Counted from the first letter of the stretch, positions 43,227 to 52,935 are shown. The stretch is 64,000 nucleotides of DNA from Ruoffia halotolerans (GCF_014049385.1 NZ_JACAOA010000002.1:62001-126000); one strand, 5' to 3'. Notes: generated by a model not told the origin, from the sequence alone. Numbers and translations: made by a program.

Positions 43227-44717
43227 ATGAATCCTGTAGCAGAGATGAAACAAATAACCAAATCATTTGGTCAAAATCATGTGTTAAAGAATGTTGATTT
43301 CACATTAATGCCAGGATCAATTCATGCGCTCCTAGGAGAGAATGGTACTGGAAAGACAACGTTAATGAATATCCTTGGGAGCATTATTCCCAAGGATTCT
43401 GGTTCAATTAAGTTATTTGGAGAAGCTTATGAAAGTAATGAGATGAACCAACAAGTTGCTTTCATCCATCAAGAACTGTCTCTAGTCAATGACTTAACCG
43501 TCTTTGAAAATGTCTATCTAGGTAGAGAACTGAGAAAAAGCTTCTTCTTAGACAAACAGAAAATGATTGAAGAAACACAACATTATATTGAATTATTAGA
43601 TGTTGCCTTAAAACCAACGCAGATGGTGTCGAGTTTGAATCCGGCTCTGAAGCAAATAACGGAGATACTTCGAGCAGTGATGCAAGAAGCACGAATTATT
43701 ATTATGGATGAGCCGACATCATCATTAACCGATGTTGAAATTGATCACGTCTTTAATGTGATTCGTAACTTAAGGGAGAATGGTGTGAGTATTATATTTA
43801 TCTCACATAAGTTAAATGAAGTCTTGGAAATCTGTGACGCTTATACAATTATGCGTGACGGAAATGTTGTCGCAACCGGAGAAGTTACGCCGGATTTAAC
43901 AGAAGCGATGTTGAGTCGCCATATGGTCGGGCGTGAGTTAAGTACAGAAGTTATTTACCGAGAAAGACCCCTTGGTTCGACGATTCTTGAGTTGGCCAAT
44001 TTGTCTAAAGAACGTGAGTATAAAGATATTAATATGACGTTGAAAAAAGGTGAGATACTTGGTGTAACTGGTCTTTTAGGTGATGGGCGCAGTGAACTTT
44101 TTATGACTGTGGCAGGAGCGAATATGCCTTATTCAGGGTCAATGATAGTCAATCAAAAGACTGTGAAGTTACATAATACAACGCAGGCCATGCGTAGTCG
44201 TATTACCTATGTGCCGAAAAATCGCAAAGAGAATGGTATTATAACGGACTTGAGTATTAAGGAGAATATGACATTGCCGATTCTTAAGAATTTCTACCGA
44301 AATGGTTTATTAAATAATCAAGCCATCTTGGAACATAATCAGTGTTATATTCAAGAATTGTTTATTAAAATATCGGATGTGAATCATTTAATTACATCAT
44401 TATCAGGTGGTAATCAACAAAAAGTTGTCTTAGCGAGAGCACTGGGAACCAATCCGGATATTGTGATCTTAGATAATCCCACCCAAGGAGTGGATGTCGG
44501 TGCTAAATTAGAAATATATACGCTCATTATGAAGTTGGCTGAAGAAGGCATTAGCTTTGTTATCTTATCAAGTGAATTTCCTGAGATGCATAATTTATGC
44601 GATCGGGTCTATGTCATGTTCCAAGGTCAAGTGAGGGGCGAGTTTACGCGCGAGGAATTAAATGAAGAAGACATTATGTTAGTCGCGACAGGAGGATCAA
44701 TTAATGGAAGAGATTAA
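43227..44717 (+). CDS. Rbs-type ABC ATPase (two nucleotide-binding domains)
   Basis: A 496-residue tandem ATPase. The first half has Walker A GENGTGKTTLMN (about 37-48) and Walker B IIIMDEPTSSLT but a degenerate signature (NPALKQITEI). The second half has a degenerate Walker A (GLLGDGRSELFM), an intact signature LSGGNQQKVVLARAL and DNPTQGVDVG. This asymmetric pattern is normal for RbsA/XylG/MglA proteins. It overlaps the permease gene by 14 bases. Confidence 0.92.
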   Translation: MNPVAEMKQITKSFGQNHVLKNVDFTLMPGSIHALLGENGTGKTTLMNILGSIIPKDSGSIKLFGEAYESNEMNQQVAFIHQELSLVNDLTVFENVYLGRELRKSFFLDKQKMIEETQHYIELLDVALKPTQMVSSLNPALKQITEILRAVMQEARIIIMDEPTSSLTDVEIDHVFNVIRNLRENGVSIIFISHKLNEVLEICDAYTIMRDGNVVATGEVTPDLTEAMLSRHMVGRELSTEVIYRERPLGSTILELANLSKEREYKDINMTLKKGEILGVTGLLGDGRSELFMTVAGANMPYSGSMIVNQKTVKLHNTTQAMRSRITYVPKNRKENGIITDLSIKENMTLPILKNFYRNGLLNNQAILEHNQCYIQELFIKISDVNHLITSLSGGNQQKVVLARALGTNPDIVILDNPTQGVDVGAKLEIYTLIMKLAEEGISFVILSSEFPEMHNLCDRVYVMFQGQVRGEFTREELNEEDIMLVATGGSINGRD

Positions 44718-45714
44718 GACAAGAGAAGACATACTCAATAATCCGAATCAATCAAGAAACGATTCTATCAAAACGATTCTTGCTAATCACAGTGCGGCTA
44801 TAGCATTGCTCTTTATTATTATTGTGGGGTTTATATTACGTGGGGATATATTTTTTACTTACAATAATCTTATGAATGTTTTGATGAATAATTCCTTTAT
44901 TGGAATTATTGCTTTAGGAATGACTTTAATTATTCTGACAGGAAACATTGACCTTGCTGTAGGGTCGCAATTAGCACTATCTGGATTAATTGGAGTAAGT
45001 GTTTTAAATAATACGGAAAGTGTTGTTTTAGCCATTTTAGCGAGTATAGGGATTGGTGCTCTAACAGGCGGCTTGACTGGAGTTTCAGTAACCTTCTTTA
45101 AGATTCCATCCTTTATTGTGACCTTAGGAACGATGCAAATCTACCGGTCCTTTGCCCAATATTTCTATAATGGTGGGGGCGTGATGGCAACAGCGACTAA
45201 TGCGAGCGCCTTTACGAATATATCGAACTATCGTTTGTTTGGTGAGATTCCAATGCCGATTGTATATTGGTTATTAGTGAGTGTCTTGATGATTGTCTTT
45301 GTTCGCAAGACAGCTTTTGGTCGACATATCTTTGCGGTAGGGAGTAATGAACGAGCAACTTTTCTAGCTGCTGTAAATGTGCACCGCGTCAAGATTGGTG
45401 TGTTCATTATGTCTGGTGTACTCGTGGCAATTGCTGGGGTGTTAGAAGCAGCGCGATTAGGAAGTATGAACTCAGCCTCATCTGGACGCTCATATGAAAT
45501 GGATGCGATCGCAGCGGTTGTCATTGGTGGAACGGCGATGAGTGGAGGTCGTGGTAGTATTGTTGGCACGGTATTTGGAACATTAACGATTGGGATTATT
45601 AATAATTTAATGAACTTACTAGGTGTACCTACTTTTCTTGTTGGTGCAATCAAAGGCTTTATCATTATTGGAGCGGTTATGTTACAGAAAGTCATGTCGA
45701 AACACAAAGAGTAG
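44704..45714 (+). CDS. Rbs-type ABC permease
   Basis: A 336-residue permease with about eight to ten transmembrane helices. GMTLIILTGNIDLAVGSQLA (about 73-92) and AIAAVVIGGTAMSGGRGSIVG (part of a conserved RbsC loop) identify it. It is translated from inside the end of the ATPase gene (AGGAGG upstream). A near copy of its final 53 bases, including its stop codon and GTAGGTGG, is repeated about 155 bases downstream. Confidence 0.92.
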   Translation: MEEIKTREDILNNPNQSRNDSIKTILANHSAAIALLFIIIVGFILRGDIFFTYNNLMNVLMNNSFIGIIALGMTLIILTGNIDLAVGSQLALSGLIGVSVLNNTESVVLAILASIGIGALTGGLTGVSVTFFKIPSFIVTLGTMQIYRSFAQYFYNGGGVMATATNASAFTNISNYRLFGEIPMPIVYWLLVSVLMIVFVRKTAFGRHIFAVGSNERATFLAAVNVHRVKIGVFIMSGVLVAIAGVLEAARLGSMNSASSGRSYEMDAIAAVVIGGTAMSGGRGSIVGTVFGTLTIGIINNLMNLLGVPTFLVGAIKGFIIIGAVMLQKVMSKHKE

Positions 45715-45719
45715 GTGGG
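45667..45719. repeat. Permease gene tail, copy 1 of a local duplication
   Basis: The segment from ATTGGAGCGGTTATGTTACA to GAGTAGGTGG (last codons and stop of the Rbs-type permease gene) is repeated at 45823-45873 with about eight mismatches and a two-base gap. Confidence 0.75.
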
Positions 45720-45723
45720 AGGT

Positions 45724-45800
45724 GTGCGACGGGCTAATTCCTTTGATTTGGCCCGTGGCGAACCATCACGACGGTCAACTTTTATAAAAGTGAACCGTGA
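45724..45800. repeat. GC-rich intergenic repeat, copy D
   Basis: GCCCGTGGCGAACCATCACG followed by ACGGTCAAC, and CGACGGGCTAATTCC, resemble the core of the other GC-rich repeats. It sits exactly between the two copies of the permease-gene tail, as if inserted with duplication of the target. Confidence 0.5.
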
Positions 45801-45822
45801 TTATTAGCAATTTGACGAATCC

Positions 45823-45873
45823 ATTGGGGCGGTCATATTACAAAGTAATGTCAAAACAAAAAGAGTAGGTGGA
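45823..45873. repeat. Permease gene tail, copy 2 (noncoding), providing the next gene's ribosome site
   Basis: ATTGGGGCGGTCATATTACA to GAGTAGGTGGA resembles 45667-45719. The AGGTGG at its end is the ribosome site of the isomerase gene starting at 45877. Confidence 0.75.
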
Positions 45874-45876
45874 TAT

Positions 45877-46791
45877 ATGAGGTTAGGATTAGTAACAGCG
45901 ATACTGGAACATATGAATTTTGAAGAAGTGATTGATTTTGCCTCGGCGAACGGCTTGGATAGTGTTGAATTAGCTTGTTGGCCACAAGAAGAAGGGGCGC
46001 GCCGTTATGCAGGTGTTTCTCATATAGATGTGAAGAATCTAACAGTTGAAAAAGCGCAATACCTTAAGCAATATGCACAAGAGCGTGATATTGAGATTGC
46101 TGCCTTAGCTTATTATCCGAACCCGTTAGATAGTGATTTGGCTAAGCGACACGCGGTTATTGAGCATCTGAAGTTAGTCATCAAAGCGTCTGCGATGCTG
46201 GATGTGAATATAGTAACTACGTTCATAGGACGCGATCAAGGTAAGACGGTGACGGATAACTTAGCGATTTTAGAAGACGTTTGGCGTCCTATTATCGATT
46301 TAGCTGAAGCAGAGCAGGTTAAGATAGCGATTGAGAATTGTCCAATGTTATTCACGGAAGATGAATGGCCTGGCGGGCAAAATATCATGACCAGCCCAGC
46401 TAATTGGAACAGGGTTTTTGATATATTAGATAGTGATTATTTGGGGCTTAACTTTGATCCATCGCATTGTGTATGGCAACAGTTAGATTATATTCAGCCA
46501 ATCTATGACTTTAAGGATAAGTTGTTCTTCGTTCATTTCAAAGATATTAAGTTATATAAAGATAAATTAGCCAAAGTCGGAGTGACGGCACTACCGTTAG
46601 AGTATATGGCACCGAAGCTTCCTGGATACGGGGACGTTGATTGGTATGCGTTCGTGTCTGCTTTGTCTGATATTGGTTACGATGGGCATACGAGTATTGA
46701 AGTGGAAGATATAGCCTTTGAAGAAAATATCGAAGATATTGAGCAATCGGTTAAGCGAACGATTGCTTATATGAGAAGGGTTATCTATTAA
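45877..46791 (+). CDS. Sugar phosphate isomerase/epimerase-like TIM-barrel protein (IolE/IolI type)
   Basis: A 304-residue xylose-isomerase-like TIM barrel. Metal-binding residues appear as KIAIENCPM (Glu about 149), LNFDPSHCVWQ (Asp and His), FVHFKDIK (His) and TSIEVEDIAFE (Glu). Members isomerise or epimerise sugars and inositol derivatives (IolE, IolI). It follows the oxidoreductase and Rbs-type importer, completing a cyclitol- or sugar-oxidation cassette. A GC-rich repeat and duplicated tail separate it from the permease, but the strand is the same. A hairpin follows. Confidence 0.87.
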   Translation: MRLGLVTAILEHMNFEEVIDFASANGLDSVELACWPQEEGARRYAGVSHIDVKNLTVEKAQYLKQYAQERDIEIAALAYYPNPLDSDLAKRHAVIEHLKLVIKASAMLDVNIVTTFIGRDQGKTVTDNLAILEDVWRPIIDLAEAEQVKIAIENCPMLFTEDEWPGGQNIMTSPANWNRVFDILDSDYLGLNFDPSHCVWQQLDYIQPIYDFKDKLFFVHFKDIKLYKDKLAKVGVTALPLEYMAPKLPGYGDVDWYAFVSALSDIGYDGHTSIEVEDIAFEENIEDIEQSVKRTIAYMRRVIY

Positions 46792-46811
46792 GTGAAAAAA
46801 ATTAAGAAATA

Positions 46812-46848
46812 GAAACGTTGCAAATTTGATTTGTGGCGTTTTTTATTT
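46812..46848 (+). terminator. Terminator after the isomerase gene
   Basis: AAACGTTGCAAAT / ATTTGTGGCGTTTTTT imperfect stem with a TTG loop and T-run. Confidence 0.7.
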
Positions 46849-46966
46849 AGTTTTAAAGATTGCTAATATCATTATACTATCCGTCACTACTTAACTATTT
46901 TATTTCTCATTATCTTGATACAATGATAGCAATTGATATTATAAAAAATTATAAGGGCGTGAGGGT

Positions 46967-49840
46967 ATGGATATAAGTTATAAAAATGCAAAAGAATATC
47001 AAAGTAAAATCAATGACATTGAAAAGCTTTTAACTGAATCAGACGACTTTTTTACTGACTATAATGTTCGCTCATTAGCAACCAATTTAAGAAATCAAGC
47101 TGTAAAAGATAAGATAGATGTATTACCAGTTAATGTTATACTTTCATTATTTGAAACACATTCAAAAGAAGTAAAAGTAGAAAATCAACCCTTTAATCAA
47201 AGAGCATTGTCAGTTATTTCAAAGATAATGCCCAATAATTACTCTGCTAATAATATATCATTAGCAAAGCAAAATTTATCAGACAAACTAGTATTGAATA
47301 CCTTTCCTAAAATGATCGGAGCTGAAATATCAGAACAAAAACTCAAACTGCTGACAGTCTTATTCGTGTCAGATACCATCAAAGTGAAAAAAATTAATAT
47401 AGAAAAAGAGTATATGCCAATGATAGTAGAGTTAAAAAACTCACTAGATTATATTATTCAACATGATAAGAATGCATTTATGAAATTATTCCAACGAGGA
47501 TCAATTAAGAAAAAACTTAATGATTCGCGAGAGAAATTTATGGCAAATTTCTATAAAATTGAGACGCTCGAAAGAGAACTACAGCTTCTCGATAAAATAT
47601 CAGTCAGTGAAATAGAGGTGCGCAACGACTTCAACTTAAATCCCTCAAAATACATGGAAAGAATCTTGGCGGTTATTGAATATGACACAAAGGAAGGAGA
47701 TTTATTAAATAAACTTATTGCTGAAAAAGTTGCAGAGCTTGAATATCGAATGATGGAATTTGATGAGGAAGTCATTGAAAAACGCATTAGTGAAAGCTGG
47801 AATAAGACAAAAGAAATACAAATTCCTCATGAATTAGACTCCATGATGGTTGAAGTATTACAAGCTAATAGTGAGAAAGTGTTACCTATTAATGAACTGG
47901 ATAGAATTGGTATCACAACAATTGGTGATTTGAAAAAGGAATCTGATAAATTACAGCAATTAAAAGATAATGTATCAGAAGAAGACTATGATGATTTAAT
48001 AAATCAGTTAAATATTTTTGTAAAGACGATGGAAAAAGATTTTTACCCCAAATTGAGGTCAAATAATCTCTCTGAGGAGGAAATCGAACTTCTAGGGCAC
48101 CTCCACCACCGCCAACAATTGGGAAAATTTGAAAGAGATATTATTAATAAAGCTAAAAATCTGTTAACCCAAGTGAAATCGATCTTAGAGATATTAGCTG
48201 AAAAAGATACAAACGACTATAAACGACAATTTTATAACGATGATATTAAGCATACTATCACTCAATACAAGGAAAATCTGTTTAACAGTTTAGAACAATT
48301 TATTGAACAATTTAGTGAAGTGCAAAACATTCCACTCGTACAGTTAACAACAAATGAAATCAGAAAAGATTTTGAGAAAAATAGTGCGAATTATTTTGCT
48401 ATGTTAGATAGAGTTATGGGAGGATCTAAAACATATTCACCAAATGATCTGCCTTCTTTTATAGTTGAAAAAGTAAATCAGTACCCACTTAATACAGATA
48501 GTTTAAAAGTTACCTTAAGACCATATCAGGAATTTGGGACAAAGTATGCTTTACAATATAAAAGTACTTTGCTAGGTGATGAGATGGGATTAGGAAAAAC
48601 CATTCAAGGTATTGCGATGATTAATCATCTGTATTTAGATAATAAAAAACATTCAATAGTTGTCTCACCCCTTAGTGTGTTGGCGAACTGGAAACGAGAA
48701 GTTGAAAAATGGTCTGATTTACCAACCTATATATATCGAGGAGATTTGAGGGGGATTTCACTGAATAAATGGCAAGAACAAGGTGGTATTTTACTAACAA
48801 ACTTTGAACAAACTCACCATTTAGTAAATGATGACAAGTTGAAGCAATTAGACTTAATCATAGTTGATGAGGCTCATTACATAAAAAATGAAGCGACTAA
48901 GCGGGCCAAAAATGTCAATGCACTAGCTAAAAAATCAAAATATCATTTATATATGACAGGAACACCTATTGAAAATCGTTTAGAAGAGATGAAGAAGTTG
49001 ATTTCGTATCTCAAACCTAAATTAGTTAGACGCATCGATCGAGATTTTGCTGATTATAATCCTGAAAAGTTTAAACAACTTGTTTCTTATGTCTACTTAA
49101 GAAGAAAAAGAGATGAGGTTTTGAAAGAGCTACCTGAAATTGAAACGGTTGAACTATGGTCAAACTTCTCAGAAATAGAGCAGGAATATTATAATCACGC
49201 TGTGTCATTAGGGCTTAGTGGATTAATGAAGATGAGACAGGCTGGTTTTGCCGGTGATGAACCTAAGCATTCAGAAAAGATTAAACAATTAATGGATATT
49301 TGCTTGGAAGCGAAAGAAAATGGAGATAAAGTTTTAATATTCTCTTATTTTAAAATTGTTTTAAACAAATTACTGAATCTACTTGGAAAAGATGTAGTGG
49401 GTATGATTTCTGGAGATGTTTCTACCAACCAACGACAAGAGATGATTGATGCATTTACTGAAGCTGAAGATGGGAAGATACTTTTAAGTCAAATAGAAGC
49501 CGGGGGAGTAGGATTAAATATTCAAGCAGCCAATATTGTTATTTTATGCGAACCACAATGGAAACCTTCTACTGAGAACCAAGCGATAAGTAGAGTTTAT
49601 CGAATGGGACAAACTAAAAATGTTATTGTATATCGTCTGCTGACTGAAGCAAGTATTGATGAAACAATGTTAGAAATACTTGGCGAGAAGTCTGATATAT
49701 TTAACCAATATGCGCACGATTCGCTTGTGTCAGATGCTTTTGATCGACGTCAAGCACAAGATGCAACGGTTGTGTCTGAAGATTCGCTGAAGAAGAAAGT
49801 GTTTGAGATTGAAAGACAAAGAGTCGAGCAATTAGCCTAG
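46967..49840 (+). CDS. SNF2-family DNA-dependent ATPase, stand-alone
   Basis: A 957-residue protein. Residues 1 to about 510 are charged and helix-rich with no motif I recognise. From about 515 a complete SNF2 helicase core follows: LRPYQEFGTKYAL, Walker A LLGDEMGLGKTIQGIAM (about 535), DEAH box IIVDEAHYIKNEATKRAKN (about 630), motif III MTGTPIENRLEEM, and C-terminal motifs QIEAGGVGLNIQAANIVIL and QAISRVYRMGQTKNVIVYRL (about 870-890). SNF2 enzymes translocate on double-stranded DNA. No nuclease, methylase or other defence partner is adjacent. GAGGGT precedes the ATG. The role is unknown. Confidence 0.9.
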   Translation: MDISYKNAKEYQSKINDIEKLLTESDDFFTDYNVRSLATNLRNQAVKDKIDVLPVNVILSLFETHSKEVKVENQPFNQRALSVISKIMPNNYSANNISLAKQNLSDKLVLNTFPKMIGAEISEQKLKLLTVLFVSDTIKVKKINIEKEYMPMIVELKNSLDYIIQHDKNAFMKLFQRGSIKKKLNDSREKFMANFYKIETLERELQLLDKISVSEIEVRNDFNLNPSKYMERILAVIEYDTKEGDLLNKLIAEKVAELEYRMMEFDEEVIEKRISESWNKTKEIQIPHELDSMMVEVLQANSEKVLPINELDRIGITTIGDLKKESDKLQQLKDNVSEEDYDDLINQLNIFVKTMEKDFYPKLRSNNLSEEEIELLGHLHHRQQLGKFERDIINKAKNLLTQVKSILEILAEKDTNDYKRQFYNDDIKHTITQYKENLFNSLEQFIEQFSEVQNIPLVQLTTNEIRKDFEKNSANYFAMLDRVMGGSKTYSPNDLPSFIVEKVNQYPLNTDSLKVTLRPYQEFGTKYALQYKSTLLGDEMGLGKTIQGIAMINHLYLDNKKHSIVVSPLSVLANWKREVEKWSDLPTYIYRGDLRGISLNKWQEQGGILLTNFEQTHHLVNDDKLKQLDLIIVDEAHYIKNEATKRAKNVNALAKKSKYHLYMTGTPIENRLEEMKKLISYLKPKLVRRIDRDFADYNPEKFKQLVSYVYLRRKRDEVLKELPEIETVELWSNFSEIEQEYYNHAVSLGLSGLMKMRQAGFAGDEPKHSEKIKQLMDICLEAKENGDKVLIFSYFKIVLNKLLNLLGKDVVGMISGDVSTNQRQEMIDAFTEAEDGKILLSQIEAGGVGLNIQAANIVILCEPQWKPSTENQAISRVYRMGQTKNVIVYRLLTEASIDETMLEILGEKSDIFNQYAHDSLVSDAFDRRQAQDATVVSEDSLKKKVFEIERQRVEQLA

Positions 49841-49886
49841 TTAATCTAAGAAGTAGCCAAGTTAAAGTAATCTCTTCCACACCCTT

Positions 49887-49923
49887 CCCACTCTGTTGTT
49901 TAATCAACAGAGTGGGGTTTTTG
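49887..49923 (+). terminator. Terminator after the SNF2 gene
   Basis: CCCACTCTGTTG/CAACAGAGTGGG perfect 12-bp stem with a TTTAAT loop and TTTTT. Confidence 0.9.
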
Positions 49924-50012
49924 TTGACTACATCAAATTCAAATAACAATTAGAATGATGTGCATAATAAAAAACAGCACAGAGATGGTTTTACTATATG
50001 AATATACATAAG

Positions 50013-50275
50013 TTATAGTTAGGTTTAGATACATTTGGTGAAGTGGCGTTAGATAGTCGTACGGGGGAGCGTAGTGGCTTCGAAGAGTCATTGCGAAACA
50101 TTGTTGAAGAAGGTAAATTATCAGAAGAAGTTGGGATTGATTTATTTGCTTTAGGAAACATCACCGTGAAGAATATTCTATCTCAAGTCCACAAATATTA
50201 CTGGCTACTTTAGCAACCGTCACGGAGGAATTATCTTAGGAACGGGTATATTCGTCCTGGATGATTAAAAATAAA
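50013..50275 (+). pseudogene. N-terminal remnant of an LLM-class flavin monooxygenase
   Basis: Reads LGLDTFGEVALDSRTGERSG and ESLRNIVEEGKLSEEVGIDL, then, after frame changes, pieces resembling EYSISSPQ, LLATLATVT and IILGTG. This is the N-terminal strand-helix pattern of bacterial luciferase-like monooxygenases. It lacks a proper start codon and breaks off after about 80 residues. The downstream three-quarters of the gene are gone. Confidence 0.65.
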
Positions 50276-50360
50276 TAGATGCTAAGATTAAAACAACTAA
50301 ACTGCTAGAGACTGTGGAAAGTTACTGGTCGTTTTTTTTTTATCTAGATTATTTGATTTC

Positions 50361-50525
50361 AAGGCTTGAGGGCGTCGCGATCCTTCGAAATGGTCCGTTT
50401 TGTCAAACTTTAGCGTGGTGCCTCCCTGCGACGGTCCGAATTATTTGAAATGGAGCGTGGCACCCTCCTGCTACGCACCGAAATCTAGAAAGCAGACCGT
50501 GGCAGCCACTCACGACGCCCCATCT
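50361..50525. repeat. GC-rich intergenic repeat cluster, copy E (four units)
   Basis: Units GGGCGTCGCGATCC, AGCGTGGTGCCTCCCTGCGA, GAGCGTGGCACCCTCCTGCT and CCGTGGCAGCCACTCACGAC recur every 40-60 bases, each followed by GC-rich (T/A)CG(A/C)-C-type ends and CCGAAAT-like spacers. Individual units can fold (for example GCGTGGC...GCTACGC). Largest cluster in the window. The stretch 50526-50740 that follows holds no gene I can recognise. Confidence 0.7.
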
Positions 50526-50740
50526 TCTAATTTACAAATATATTCAAGAGGGAGTTATTTCGGATTGTAACGGGAGTAGTGACATGTGGCAATGGATGTA
50601 CTATAACGGATTTTAATTTAGAGATTGATAGCGTAAAGAAAATATTATTCGTTTTAGAGTTATTAATGAAACCTCTTACAATTAATTGTATAAATTTATA
50701 TGTGATTATAAATTATCATAGTGGGTTATGAGCCAAATCC

Positions 50741-50756
50741 TAGCAAGCGCTATCAT
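50741..50756 (+). promoter_or_regulatory. cre site before the aldehyde dehydrogenase gene
   Basis: TAGCAAGCGCTATCAT matches the cre consensus at 15 of 16 positions (A for T at position 2). A TATAAT -10 element follows at 50763-50768, so CcpA binding would overlap the -35 region. Confidence 0.6.
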
Positions 50757-50802
50757 TTGTGTTATAATAAAAATATATATCATTCTAAGGAGGAATTATT
50801 TT

Positions 50803-52176
50803 ATGGCATATGAAACAAAGTATCCCTTTACTAACGAGGTTTTGAAGACATATGATAATATTTCGGATCAGGAGATTGAGAAACATCTAGAGAATGGGCA
50901 CAGGTTATACAAACAATGGCGCAAAGAGGGGCAATTAGAAGATAGAAAAGCGGTCTTATATAAAGTAGCTGAAATTTTACGTCGTGATATCGATAAATAC
51001 GCTGAGATTATGACAAAAGATATGGGTAAATTATTCGAAGAAGCTAAGGGTGAAGTCGAATTATCTGCTTCCATTGCAGAATACTATGCTGATAAGGCTG
51101 ACGAATTCCTGAAACCAATTCCTTTTGAAACAGATACAGGAGACGCTTATGTCGTGCGCCAAGCAACAGGGGTGATTATGGCAGTGGAGCCATGGAACTT
51201 CCCTTACTACCAAATTATGCGCGTATTTGCACCAAACTATGTAGCAGGTAACCCAATGGTTCTTAAGCATGCTTCCATTTGTCCAGGATCTGCTCAAGCC
51301 TTTGAAGATTTAGTAAAAGAAGCTGGCGGGCAAGAAGGAGCCTATAAGAACTTATTCGCAGATTATGATCAAGTTGCTAAAGTGATTGCTGATCCGCGTG
51401 TTTCAGGTGTTTGTCTAACAGGTTCTGAACGTGGGGGAGCAACGATTGCTGAGATTGCCGGACGTAACTTGAAGAAATCGACTTTAGAACTTGGTGGTAA
51501 TGATGCATTTATCGTCTTGGATGATGCGAACTTAGATGGCCTAAAAGAATTACTACCAGGCTTACGTTTGAATAATGCCGGGCAAGTGTGTACTTCTTCT
51601 AAACGTTTCATCGTGACAGAGAAAAATTATGATGCATTCTTAGAGATATTAGTTGAAAGCTTCAAAGGAGTTAAATGGGGAGACCCAATGGATCCAGAAA
51701 CAACTTTAGCCCCACTATCATCAGCCAAAGCGAAGGAAGACGTCTTAGAACAAATTCAATTAGCAGTTGATAATGGAGCAAAAGTGGTTTATGGTAACGA
51801 GCCGATTGACCATCCAGGTAACTTTGTAATGCAAACGATATTGACTGATATTACAAAAGACAACCCAATCTTTAATCAAGAAATCTTTGGTCCCGTAGCT
51901 ATCGTTCATAAAGTTAAAGATGAAGATGAGGCGGTAGAGTTAGCTAACGATTCTAGTTATGGGCTTGGTGGTTCAGTTTATGGTGAGGATTTAGACCACG
52001 CTCGCAAAATTGCCGAAAAAGTGGAGACAGGGATGTCCTTTATGAACTCTGGTTGGACCTCACTGCCAGAATTACCATTCGGTGGCGTTAAAAACTCAGG
52101 TTATGGTCGTGAATTAAGTGAATTAGGCTTTACTGCTTTCTTAAATGAACATTTAATTTATACACCTAAACAATAA
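50803..52176 (+). CDS. NAD(P)-dependent aldehyde dehydrogenase (succinate-semialdehyde dehydrogenase type)
   Basis: A 457-residue aldehyde dehydrogenase. The catalytic cysteine is in NNAGQVCTSSKRFI (about 264), the general-base glutamate in TLELGGNDAFIV (about 231), and AVEPWNFPYYQIMRVFAP is the cofactor region. The short length and the sequence around these motifs resemble bacterial succinate-semialdehyde dehydrogenases of Lactobacillales; the true aldehyde is uncertain. The start is at 50803, with AAGGAGG 9 bases upstream; an upstream in-frame start at 50728 precedes the promoter-like TATAAT and is not credible. Confidence 0.88.
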   Translation: MAYETKYPFTNEVLKTYDNISDQEIEKHLENGHRLYKQWRKEGQLEDRKAVLYKVAEILRRDIDKYAEIMTKDMGKLFEEAKGEVELSASIAEYYADKADEFLKPIPFETDTGDAYVVRQATGVIMAVEPWNFPYYQIMRVFAPNYVAGNPMVLKHASICPGSAQAFEDLVKEAGGQEGAYKNLFADYDQVAKVIADPRVSGVCLTGSERGGATIAEIAGRNLKKSTLELGGNDAFIVLDDANLDGLKELLPGLRLNNAGQVCTSSKRFIVTEKNYDAFLEILVESFKGVKWGDPMDPETTLAPLSSAKAKEDVLEQIQLAVDNGAKVVYGNEPIDHPGNFVMQTILTDITKDNPIFNQEIFGPVAIVHKVKDEDEAVELANDSSYGLGGSVYGEDLDHARKIAEKVETGMSFMNSGWTSLPELPFGGVKNSGYGRELSELGFTAFLNEHLIYTPKQ

Positions 52177-52194
52177 AATACCTTCTAATATAAT

Positions 52195-52230
52195 GGATAG
52201 GACTTGTAAACCAGGTCCTATCCCTACTTT
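52195..52230 (+). terminator. Probable terminator after the aldehyde dehydrogenase gene
   Basis: GGATAGGAC/GTCCTATCC perfect stem with a 10-base loop, followed by CTACTTTTAG; the T-run is weak. Confidence 0.6.
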
Positions 52231-52329
52231 TAGTCAAGTACTATTCAGAGAGACATCAGTAGAATAATAGGCATACCGAATAATTCTTCAAAAGACTACT
52301 TTTTGTAGAAACTTGGTACAATTTAATTA

Positions 52330-52935
52330 TTCATATACTTTCCCATGTAGTGCTAAATAGTGAATGGATCTTAGAAATCGGTCCTGACATCCAATCAGAA
52401 CGACCTTATGCTTTTAGTGTGAGGTTGTTTTTTTGCTCAATAATAATAATCATCGATATGATTCGGACCTGACGTTTGTGAACGAACCATATTTGTTATG
52501 ACAACATATAGTGTTTTTCTAGCCGATGTATTCCCACATATACTAATTTTATCGTAATTAGGCGACTCACCTGGTTGAAACCGACGGATATCTATGCCAA
52601 CAAAGGCATTGAGTCATTGAGTTGCCTATGATTATCAAATCGTGTAATATCGCCTAACTCCGCATTCAAAGAGCAGCTGTTAATTCACCGACTAATGAGT
52701 TTTTTTGAATTTCTTTCTTTTGTCGAACAAGCTGCTGAAGTTTACCGGCCCAGTCAATGACTAAGAACGTTTCAAGCAAATCATTATCCACTGTAGGATA
52801 GTTATCCATAGCGATAGCGAGAATAGATTCTAATACAGAGAAGGAGAGAATTAAGAATGCGTGTAGTTGGTTCCGTCCATACTTTATTGCTTTTTCATTG
52901 CTCTCGTAACAACGTGATAATAACGTTATTTATTG
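52330..52935 (-). pseudogene. IS110-family transposase remnant
   Basis: Minus-strand frames give NQLHAFLILSFSVLESIL, VIDWAGKLQQLVRQKKEIQ, GDITRFDNHRQLN, FVGIDIRRFQ, SPNYDKIS, ARKTLYVVITNMVRS, NHIDDYYY and LKKQPHTKS in order. These match the middle and C-terminal (transposase 20) region of IS110/IS116-type transposases, including the AFVGID and RGNxxARKxLY-like segments. Several stops and frameshifts interrupt it, and the N-terminal DEDD catalytic domain was not found. An inactive relic. Confidence 0.7.

Noticed and set aside
45228-45707. A 159-codon minus-strand frame opposite the Rbs-type permease
   Set aside because: Antisense shadow of a conserved membrane protein; no start signal and no family features.
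46967-49840. SNF2 gene as part of a phage-defence system
   Set aside because: No nuclease, methylase, DrmB-like or ZorAB-like partner is next to it; kept as a lone gene.
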